From Paragonimus skrjabini miyazakii (lineage: Eukaryota > Platyhelminthes > Trematoda > Plagiorchiida > Troglotrematidae), in the NCBI GenBank assembly GCA_014338405.1, contig JTDE01002927.1, forward strand, positions 1 through 64,000: 64,000 nt of DNA, in the 5' to 3' direction. Shown piece by piece: positions 43,701 to 55,700 of this stretch (positions within the stretch are counted from its first letter, which is position 1; every line of letters starts with the position of its first letter). The notes beneath the pieces were generated by a model. That model made no database searches. It saw only the letters and a list, made by a program, of their open reading frames with translations, and had not been told where the DNA came from. The position numbers were made by a program, and so were the translations under genes.

Positions 43701-46700
43701 CATTCAATCCCTAAGTGCGCTGGCGCATATCCGGAAGCTTCTATTCTGCGTAAGCAGACGTTTGTCGGTGGCTGTCTAAAATCCTTTTAAGCACAGCGAT
43801 ACCACAAGGTGTTCAAAACATTCCGCCACAGGCTGACTTTTCCTACCTTCAGCAAAGCCATATGGGAATCTTCCCTCCATTCTTCTTGGTCGACTTTCCA
43901 TTCTTTGGTATGATAACTCTAAAGCGAGGTAGTCCTGAACCGTACTAACACAAGCCCTTATAGTTCGTGGAACGACCTCTGCAACTTAGGTATCTGAACT
44001 AAGACAGATATTTACACGTGTCTGTTCTTACCAGAACGTAAGGAATATTTCAAGTCGATGATAGTGAACACTTACTTCGTGATCATTTTTCTTCATGACT
44101 CCTATGGGTGCAGCATGTGTTAGGCGGTCTTTTACCTTATGTTGGTCAGTGGTACCGTCCAGAAATCTTCGGAAATTGTCTCAATGCATGATAGAAAGTG
44201 GTCAGAAAAACTCTAGCAGCTAAATATTTTTTTCGTGAGCCTGCACATCGTCGATGTAACGTTCCTCTATAAGTTATCCGCTGTCCTATGCAAATAGTGT
44301 CGTCTCTAAAACATAAGGAGCATCCGAGGTCTTTGAAAACCATTTAATAATCGTCTACCATACAGCGACTTTCTCTGCGTCCGGCCTACAGCCACGAATT
44401 TTATTAGTACTGTTATTATTGTGATTATTATTAATGCATTTCTTACGTTTTATTCAGAGAACGATGCAGGTAGTAGAGTCGAAACTTAAATCACCTTCTA
44501 TGAATAAGAAACTTTTGTTTATTAGTCTTCCTTTCAAGGAAGATCCCATGACTGAAGTTATCTCGAGAAGGCTCAAAAGTCAGTCGAAACAGCCTACTCT
44601 GTCACTAATTTGTGTGTGAGGTTCTGTTTAATACCCGTGTTCTTGTCACAGCTCAAAGACAAACTTCCATGTTCTACAACCAGCTGTTGTGTGCACTCAT
44701 TTGTTTGCTTGTGCCGAACATCATACATTGGTCGTACTACAAAACGATTGCCTGATGGAGTGCGTGAACGTAATCCTGCGTGGTTGAATGGTGTTGTGAC
44801 TAAAATAGTTTCAAGCAAGGTTGTTACTCGTTCGACCTGTCATTAAGAAAGACAATCTTCGGATTGCCTACCGAGTGCCAAGGAATCGATCAAAAATGAT
44901 GAGGCTCCAAATGTTGACCGTTACCGATGCTATTATTATCTGATTGCAGAACCCTGACCTCTGCGCTCGGACGATGTTCGTGCGGACATTTGATCTTCCT
45001 TGACCCACAGTCTGTCAAGCCCACGATTTGGAATAATGATCGCGTAACTGATACCAAACACGCTGTCAATAGCTTTCATTGACCGCTTTTCGGACTCACC
45101 ATAGTTACTGTTCATATTTTTTGTGGTTTAATTAACCTGATGCTCAAGCGCAGAAAACAAGTTTTGTTCGCTACTTTGCCGTTCTCATGACTTCAATGGG
45201 TACTTTCGAACGAATTTCTTGATTGGTTATATGCAGAGTTTACGGCGTAAGTCAAACCAGTGTTCTCTAATGGATCGGGGTCAAATTCACCAAAACTAAC
45301 TGAAAGTGCGCTGCGCATACGCACAACCATTCCTTGATTCCCTTAAGCTGATCTTCTCTACGGGTGTCATTCTTTCGTCGGTAAATTCCATTCGTACATT
45401 GCTGTCATTGACGGGGTTGTGGACAATTCTCAGGGTTATAAATCAGTTGACTACCGTCAGCTTACCAGCTACCGACGCTTTAGCCTAACTAACATTTAGC
45501 AAAATGTATTAGAACGCATACTCTGGCTCATAATAGCAAAATTTCTTCTTATTTATGATCATGTCCCTACAGCTGACCGCAGGTTCCTACTGAATCGGTC
45601 ATGTTTGACCAAACTGTGCTCATTTGTGAACAGCCTAATGAAGTCCATGGGCCACAGCCATACTTTGGACGTTACCTGCGTCTGCTAAAATGTTCCCTCA
45701 AGCTAATTGCGGCCCACATTCACACAAAACAACGGACACAATGTTTGCAGTGCAATTGCTGAAATTTTAGGGCTTAGCTGGCATTTAATCTCTCTTTCTC
45801 TGCGCCAGTTCATTTTAGTGTGCCTCAGCTTTCAGTCATTTGATCTTCAGTATATATAACGTATACCAGAGGTAGCCTCAGGTAACCCCCTGCTGTTTGC
45901 GAATGACCAATGAATATTAATATTCTCATGATTTTAGCATTCATCCAGCTGGCCTTTGTGTTGTTCAACCATGGTGGCAGCCGCAGCCAGTCGTGTACCT
46001 GCATTTTTACCATCTACACTTCTTCCTTTTGAGATTCTTTCATTTACTTTTGCCCCCTCCCTAGAATATTTCACATCAATGCTTATATGAACTGTGGCCA
46101 CAATTAAAGTACCTTCTGATAAGGTTCAAAACCACTGTGAACGAATGAACCATTCAATGTGCCTTCTGATGTCTATACTTTAGGATTAATCACAAAGTAT
46201 GTTGCTCGAAATGTTGTGATTGCTGTCAAGATGCATATTAACAATAACGTATAAACCCGTTGTCCAACTTGACTTTCCCTTAATTTTATGAAAGTACAGC
46301 CAGGAGGTACTACGATTTATTAGGCATAATGAAACAAACGTTACCTCGTATAGACCAGTGGCCACTGTCGAATGAAATTCCATTGTCATAATGCGCGGTG
46401 CATTATGTTACACAGAATGTGTAGGACTATCTGCAAGTCTATGAACTTGAAATAAACGTGTCCAGACAGAGTCCTTAATAGTGCATAGTTTGCATAACCT
46501 CCAACTGTAATAAAGTATATCTTAATCACTTGACGAAGAAACCTTTGAAGTCGCGAACCGATTTTATAGTCATTCTACACGTACATAATTACATAGAATG
46601 ATCTGTTTTTCTATAGGCCAGTGCAAAGTTGAGAGGCTAAATCCACCTGGCCAATACAAATCTCGTTTTGTTGTCATTTGGACATCAGCTGTCGTGAAAG

Positions 46701-49700
46701 ATAATCAGGAAAAACTGGTGCAGCACACCCTTTGATGAATGCGCTGTCGAAATAAAGTTAAGATAACTAAGATAAAAATATATATATAATAACATTCACA
46801 GTCTATTTCTTTCAAGTAAACAACAAGTTGAAAGCACCTCAACAATCACCCTACAGGAGATAATAAGTAAAATCAAAGTCAGGCTACTCAGATGAGACAC
46901 AGCTTTGCAACAAAAAAACTTTTGTTTAACAAAATGTTCAAAGTATTGTTTTATACAACCTTTCGTTTTGACCCATACTTACTTTAAATCTGCAAGATTG
47001 TAGATAGGAGTGAAAATGTAAAACCAAGAGCCCTAAGAAGTTTACGAAACCAAGACATATCCCGTATGGGACCTTTCAAAAACCCATCATGGTATTCTAT
47101 AAGTCTGCTTCAAATGGCTGAGTACATTTATTTTTATTGTGAAAATAGCATGACTCAGTGAATCTGCGTATTCTAGTTATATCTGGACATACACTCCGAA
47201 AGAAGGTTGTATAATTTCTTGCCACTGTTGGGAAACGTTTATCATATTGCGTCCAGTAGAGCCAGCTTGTCTTAAGTGGTTACTTGAAAAATACGGTAGA
47301 AACGGCAGCCATATCTTCCTCAAGAAACTCCTTGGCGGCAGTTACAACTGCTTATGTATTGCATGTTACTAAGACGTTATTTTAATCGCTCCCCAAAGAT
47401 ACTTGCATGCACCCGCCACCATTGATAAGGTGGCACGACCTCTCTAATTTCCGTTTGATTTTAACTCAATGAAAAAGCTGAAGGTTGAGTCCTACAGCGC
47501 TCACTCACCTAGCTAAAAATCACCATGTTGTTGACACATTAACTTAGGCAAAATTGAGTACAATTGAAGGGGCATGTTGCAAATGTTTAATTAGCACCGA
47601 TTGCGCATTCTGTAAAAGGCCTCAGCTTATTCAATATTGTGTGATTATCCCTATTTAGCGATATGTTTCGTGCCGTTATCAGAAAGAAAAAGAATTCCTC
47701 TAGGGCGAGACGAACAAGAAAGACCGATAACCAACTTACGTCGCGACAAAGCCTCGTCACAACGAGAATAGACAATGACTCAGCGTGGTGCCTTGTTCAT
47801 CCTGATGACCCAATAGGTTGAACTGGATGGTGTGTTCACCATATCGACAGAGTCGCTCGTGCTAGGTGGACCAGTAGACAGAGGTCTGATGAACCACAGT
47901 TATTTAGACCTTCATGGTGAGATTTGAAAATCGCTGGGTATCCTTTCGCCTGAACGTACTAGTTTTATTACACTACAACCCCCACGCTATCCATTAATAC
48001 AGGCTTGTGGGCCAATGACTTTGGTTGAGAACCCTAATCGTTCTCCTGCCTACGTATGGATATCCCAACACTACTTCAGCCTGTATACAACTGTGAGTGT
48101 TTACAACAGCAACAGTTGAGTACTTCACCGACGGTGTCACATTCCTAACTAGGCCGTCTTATCTGTTGCATAGAGCAGGGTGAATAGACAGACAGTGCAG
48201 TTTATCCATCCCCTACCGTTCTAACAAAATTAGTTCTCAAGTTTCCCCTACCCCTACTTCCAGTAAGTATTGTGCAAGCTTCAAAGTAGATATGGCTAAT
48301 GATTGCAACACTCTACTGGTAGGTCCACGTTCTTGCCATCGATCCTCAGGCCTTCCTAGGTCCTTGCTTAGGCTTAGACTGCTGATTTACATGGATGTTT
48401 TCAAATTCGCAACTCGACACAAATAGTTCGTTCCCATACGAAGGTTAGACTCGTATAAGGTAAGTTTATGCTGCCTTTCAGAGACTATAATCCAGAGCTT
48501 CAGTTGCCATGTTGAACTGTCAGCCTCTGCTCTGTTTACTCGATACTGATCGTACAGTTTGGGAGGCTGCACGGCTACCGTTACCGGTCAGGATGGCGTA
48601 CGTCGAATCCACAGACCAACGGCTGCAGTTTCATTTGTAGGTTGGGTTGTTTCTAGCAATAGATTTTGTGAACTCTGCCTGGCAAGATCCATCAAGACAA
48701 ACTGCAGACTTCACAGTTTGGCAATCTTTTCAGGGTCGAGGACGCTTTTTAATCGGATTTAACTTCTGTCTTAGTGAGAAAACATGGCTGTGATGTAATC
48801 ATTTTAGCGGGCTATGTAAATGCTTATGTCGACTGTCTTTTTGCAGTCGTCTTGCTTGGATGCCATGTTTGGTTAGCATCACAGGGCTTGAATAATTGTG
48901 GATGGCTGTTATAACTTTGCGTTCAGCACAGACTACTTTTAGCCGGTACTAATTTAGACATTGTTGCAATTAGTCTCATCTTTCTCTGAATTCGACCTGG
49001 TCTCATACAAACCACACCGCTGTTAGTGATAAGTGCCGTGACTCTATGTAAAAGAATGGTTGTTATTGAAGCATATAAGTAAAATTGGATTATGCCTCAG
49101 AACGTTGTCGTTTAATTCTCATTTTTGTGGACAACAAACCTACTGAACACAACGACTGACTGAAAAAAAACCGGTCAGACGGTCGGTAGGGCGTGGACAA
49201 CAAAATAGCCTGGTATGTGAGCTTAGTTGTTCTAGCGTCAAAGATCCCAACATCCGCTAACCCAAGGCCTACAGTTCATTCATGGGGTAGGTACTGTCAC
49301 AAGCAGCACAATAATTTATCGGTTGAACAAAGAGTGTATCCCAGAAAATCTTCTGGAATTGTTAGAAGCCAGACCTAGTTTTCCTCTTGGCAGTTCACAT
49401 AACAAGTTTGGGCGAGTTCTTCGTAAGAAGCTCGGGTGTAGCTTAGTCACCGATTTTGAGGCCTGTCCGATGAGGAGAGCAGAAAAAATGGAAACCGCTT
49501 CTGCTCTACGGAACAGCGGCAGACCCTTCTAGTTTATTCATTTGCGTTCGTTTGTCAGCAAAGCTACTAGCGAGTAAGGTGATACACTCATCTACAATAA
49601 GTCCGAAAGGTTGGACAATTGAGCAAAACACTATAAGAGGCAGGTTGGTAGGGTTACTGTTTCTACCGCGTTACAGCCACAAGCCTTTAGTGTGCCCTAT

Positions 49701-52700
49701 CCGGTATATTTATGACCACCCACAAAATCTGAGGTCTTTTATCGCGCTTTGCTTACAAACACAATACTCTTGCTGGTACAAGTGACCTTGTGCTGGAGCT
49801 TTTCATAAAGAATAAGGATTCGACGGATGCCTTGCTTTAATCCTTCTAATTCATGTGAATGACGGAAAATATTCTTGTCTGATGGGTATTCTCGATAATA
49901 TTTCCCATGTGCAGAAGTGTCAGGGACCCATGAAGGGAGCAAATGAGAATTTGCTGGATCTCATTCATAACTGGGGTTTGGCATCCACTGTAATTCGCCA
50001 ACCCCCTATAGTCGGGAAGCAGGCATTAGGGAGAAGAAGGCATGTTTTCGTCTCTATTGAGGACGTACCTGTCAATTTTGATTCAGTACATCGGTCTACA
50101 CTGTTAGAATCATCTAAATGCTGGGGTGTGCCAAACAAATTTACAAAAATACTGTCGGCGCTCTGTCCCCATATTATCTGCTGCAATCACAAGCTACTTT
50201 AGCCAGTTTTCTGCCTCATGGAAGATTGAATGAGTTTGGTTACGTTGCCAAAATACGATGTTAAATGAATACTCGTAAGTAATGTTCAAGATACTGGCCA
50301 CTGCTTTGTGCCCTGCCGTAAATTCGGAACTGTTGTTCGCAACCTCGAATTTAAAAGTTCATCTGCAAGACTGCTCTGCTCACGCGGATTTGACGTTGTG
50401 CAGTTACGGAGATTGTTGACCTGTTTTTACAATTAAGAAGCTGCATTAACGGAGGCTGAAACACACAGGACGAAACAATAGCTCTTATCTTCACTGCTTT
50501 GGCGGTGTTTGCTAACCTAGGATAATTGTGGTGGTGGAGGGGCATCTCCCTGAAGCTTGAGGTGGTGTAATCGAGGTGACTGTAAGATCCGTATTAATTT
50601 ACGGCTGCAATTTTTGATAAAACGTGAGTCACTTTCGGATATTTGACCATCGTTATGTGCGTTCGATTACTCGAATCCGGCGAAACCAACGGGTAAGCAA
50701 CCAGGAGATTAAGAAGCAAGTACTTGATAATGATTGCTGAGCAAGTTAAGTTATTCCTTCTCCAAATTTGCATATAATTGGATGGTTGACCCATGTACTA
50801 AAGATGCCAGTTAGTCTTCTAGCGTGGTGAAAACGTTCTTCCAATGCCGCCTCGACTGGCTTGAAGTTTGAGATGATAAAGTGATGACCAAGCATAAAGA
50901 AACGAAGTCGTTCACCAAGGTGTCGTCTAGAGTGGAACTGGTTCTTTAACTGGGCTGAGATCCTTGAAATTCAAAGAATCGGTGGCTAGATACTTTAGAT
51001 GAGAAGTCGGCTGATCGGACCCAAAGCAGCGGATATTTTGATTGTACGGCCAAGTTGTCTGCAAGGTAAGTGCATCTAGTTAAATAAATTTGGCAGAACT
51101 GTAAGTAAGCTCTCTTGCCGATGACGTCTTTTGACCAAGCCTTCATGATACTCAATGTTAAAACAAAACTTAACTAATCGACGGCACCCTTTCACTTTCT
51201 ATCATTTTTGTTCCGGCGTTTGCACCGTTTTGTTTGTTTTCGTGATAATTGCACATCAAAACAAACCACTGGTGCACATCTGTCTTCCATAATGACGATG
51301 GTGACGGTGATCACGGCCATGATGATGGTATTGATAATGCACTTGCATCACGCGCCCAAAAAGCTATCCTCATGCAACAAACTATCCGTGTGCCGGCAGT
51401 CAGGTACAATGAAAATGGTGACTACATGGTGCCTATTCGAGATAGTTCCTCCTGTCATCATTTTAGATCCCACTGAAGTTGCTATCCACCTGTTTCTTTA
51501 TCTTCTACTGAGTATAATGAGGGAGCGCTAAAATCTCACGATCGAAAAACCAGTGTGATACAGGAAGATTCAGCACTTATCTGGTCCACGCACTGAGTTT
51601 GTCAATGACTGTACCACGTAAAGGAAAATGTTTGTGGTGCACGATACTACATAAGAGTTTTCAAGAGTTAAGTTCAAACACTTTTATAGTACTGCCAGTG
51701 GTGGATTTCTGTCGAAGGTATCTCCCAAAGCTTTCAACAATTATACGTTCAGTAGACCTTCAATATCCTAAGGTTTTATTTAGAGCTTGTTGTAAGATAC
51801 ACAGCATTGGAAGCAGCCATCCATCTCAATTGTCCACAAGGTTGCAACCACTTACAAACGGACTTAGCAAACATTCTCTCTAATGCACAACGTTTCACGT
51901 CTGCCCATGTGGACATGCATGTGCCCACACTATCATTAAGCCCACACCATCGTTTTCAGTCTTTAAACTACGTTCACTCACTTGGTTACAATGACCTTGA
52001 GCCTGACTATAAGGCACTTTGACTTTGCAGTGACCGGCGATCACGTAACATTTATAAGGATCCCGGCTTCAACCATGTTTTCCCGCTTGTTTGTTTTGTA
52101 CGCATGATTCTGGGTACGCGTGCTATAGGAGGCCTGATACGAACTCAGTGCCGCTTACTTTAGTCGTGCAATTAATTGCACACAGCGAGTGTTTGCTCTT
52201 TTTCTAACGACTCAGTTATTATTCCCTTCTTCAAGGTCGTTTAATCCGAACCATTTCGAGCGTTGTTTAACGCACTCGAACGTTCCATGCACCTTTTGCT
52301 TGGCGCGGTTTTGAGTGTCGCCGAGTAAACTGTGGCCCATCTCGAGCTTCTTTCCTTTCTCCTCTTGGTCGCTGCCGTTGGTCCCAGGTTAGGCTAGAGC
52401 TAACTACTTATCATATTTTTAAACATTGCTGGAAACCTCATTGCCTTCTCTAGTTCGATGCCTGTCAAAATTGCATTTCAATTGCTCTTCAGGAAAGGCT
52501 TATGAAATTGTTAGTAGACGAGGGTCTAGCGCACGTCCACTTGTCCACATCAAATGTGGATGGTTTTCAATCTGAAATTATCTAAATCTCCAAATTTCTA
52601 TTGTAAATTCAGTCCAAAGTTTTTCACTTGATCATCCAAGGTTGAGAGATGTGTAATTTGTAAAAGACACTCGTGGGGATAGTAGTTTTATTGCATTCTA

Positions 52701-55700
52701 AGGCTGTCTGAGTTAAGTTTAGACCATTTTCTCCCGATGGTGACTGGATACGTTGTAGAAGATGTAGGATTTACTGGTTAATTTTGCCTCAGTAATTTTT
52801 TACCGCATCTGGAATGCTTTTTCTGGTATTTGAAGTCAAATGCACGTTACTTTTATTATTTGCAGTCGGTTAACTGATTTGATCGGTTCCTCCAACTGTT
52901 TCTCACTTAAGCTCCATGAAAACACTTTACAATATATTCTCTGCTTCAACAATGAACTTGAAGGTTACGGCAAAAAAAACAGTCAACAGCGTACACGCGC
53001 ATCAGAGTGCTTTTATAGGAAGATACAAAATTGTCATTTTCTACTTATGCCAACTTTTCATAGTAGTAGTTTGCGGCGACTGGATTTTTAAACATAATGT
53101 TCGTGACTGTCGAAATTTTTTTAATAAAAGCGTTATTGTAGGGTCAAGCGAACCGAAGACGGTCGGCTGGAAATAACTCATTGAGTAAACATGGAGTATA
53201 CTGGAGACACGGGAATTCGACGTACGGGCATCCGAGTGACAAAACTGAGGGGAAATACAAAGAACCGCTAGACAAGCACGTGGCGCATGTCATGTGCGCG
53301 GAGTGCATAACGATATCCCCACTTGTTCAAAAGAACGTTTAAGTAAAAATAAATTTACAACATGAAGTAAAAAAGTGACAGCGGTAACTTTAAGGTAGCC
53401 AATAATAAACAAATATGATCGTTATGCTACTAATCAGTCGGCCTAAACAAGCCTACCCTTTGATTTTTAGCGTTGTCTGCCCGTTGTCTGTCCTAATACT
53501 TATTATTTGTCTCGTGATCTCAGGTTGGGCCTTCTACGGGCCCCACACGAATCAATAAATCACCGAGAGAAAGCCATTTTACAGGCTCCTTATTTCGTGT
53601 AGTTATATGCACTACTATTGCACATAATTGCCCCCATAATCATTGGCTTACCAAGCTGTTGGCGTACGCTGTCAGCTCGCCTGTAACAAATTGCATATCA
53701 GGCTTCCTCTGTAGCAGGTCATTCGCTGTGAGGGTCAATTAGTAATTATTGGAATGGCTGCCTGCCTCAAGTGGTGTGTAACAAGGGTCAGTGCTTGAGC
53801 CCTTGTTGTTTCTGGTCTTTATCTATGATCTATTGGACCACTTGCAGCCGCCTGCCCTTGTATTCACTGATGGCATCAAATTGTAGAGGAAAGTCTCTTC
53901 AGACGAGAATAGTGATATATTCTAACAGGACTTAGATACGATTTCAACATGGACAGTTCAATAGAAATTGCCTCCAGACTTACAAAAATGCTCCTCCATG
54001 CACCTGGGGGGATGTCAGGGATGTTGAAACATATCATATTGAAGGTCGCCTGTTAACACAGTGTAATAGAGAACGCGACCTCGGGGTGCTGGTGTCAGAC
54101 ACCCCCAAAATGCAGGCTCACACAACATAAGCTTGTCTTGAGGTTGGGTTAGTGCTTAGGGCTATTCTTCGATCCTGTGCTAAGGTGTCCAGGGAGACCT
54201 TTTGCTTACTCTTCAAATCTCATTTAAGTCCGAGACCGGGGTAGGGTCACGCCGCATGGTTCCTCTGTATACAAAGTGTAGTACCTCGACCTGAGAGTAT
54301 AGAGAGGGCAGCCACACGCATAGTTGTTTGGATAAAGGGCCTCCTCTATAACCGGTGGCTAGAGTATCTGGACATGCACCCTCAGAGTTAAAGGCAATAC
54401 TGTGATGACCTTAATGTGGTACGCCGCATTTTGTGGGGTAACATAGGCGAGGACCTCAGTGCAGACTTTCCACTCGGAAACAAGCACAGATTCCGCGGTT
54501 ATCCACTCACGATTATCAAACAACGGCCGCAGCGACTGCATGCCCTACTTCGACTGTCACGGCGGGCCGTCAGCAGTCGGAATGAGCTGGAGGAAGAAGG
54601 AGAGTTAACGCCTGATTATTCCAGTGCCGAGACGCTCAGTGAAGGGGTGTAGAGTTTTCACTGTTTGTACTGCATTTTGCTAACATTACGTAACTGCTGC
54701 ATCAGACCATATTGTACAGTTTGTTTTGACTTGAGTAAAAACAACAACATGACACGTTTTCGAATAAACTCTTATAAATGTGCTTGCTGGTTCTTCCTAC
54801 GACGCCAGTGAATGCCATCCGGTTTAAAACATCCTATTTGTTGGAGGAACGTTCAGCTTTGCTATTTCGCATTCTCAGCTACGTTCGAAACAAATCGAAT
54901 ACCTCCCAGCATCATTAGACGCCTCACGAACATTGTCAATCTTTGATGAGTCCAGTCCTTGACTCCACCCGTTATTTTTGTATCAAGAATTATTGTAGTT
55001 CACACATCTGTTCCGCTACAGAGGCTCACATAGCCGGCAACTCCTACCTTCTATTAATAAACAATGAACAGCCCTGGTAGCTCTTGGTTCTGGCGGCCTT
55101 CATATGATGGCAATAGGGAATTTTGCTTTTAGGTTACGAGAGCCACAATTAAACTAATATATAAGTGAACAGATACATACCATGCTATTTTATGCAAAGT
55201 AGGTTGCACTTACTATATAGTAAGTGCAACCTACTTTGCAGGACCGAAAAGCCACCACTATATAGTGGTGGCTTTTCGGTCCTAGCCTACCTTCCTGATA
55301 AATGCTTGGCGGTCAGGTCAACAAGATGGATAGAAAATTAAATGTATGAAGAGGTTATTAGTAGGTCGCGATGAAAAAAATAAGGCGATCGGCCGATCGC
55401 CTTAGTTAAGTAAGACGTCTTACTTTTTATCATATAACCCAAGCAGCACACAGCCCCATTTTTAATGGGGCAAAATGGGGGCTTTTTGGGGGCAAAATGG
55501 GGCTTTGTATAAAAGTGGGTATTTCTTGGTAAGTACAAGACATTATCCTATGTTGTATATTTTTTGTAATGTCTCTGCTTCCGTTGTTGCTATTGTTGCC
55601 TACTTGTCATTATGTCTGACATCCGTGTTTTGTTTTAATGCATTAATCGATCATAAATTATTGTACTTAGCTTGGTTTAACTTAGAACGCGGTAGGTTGT

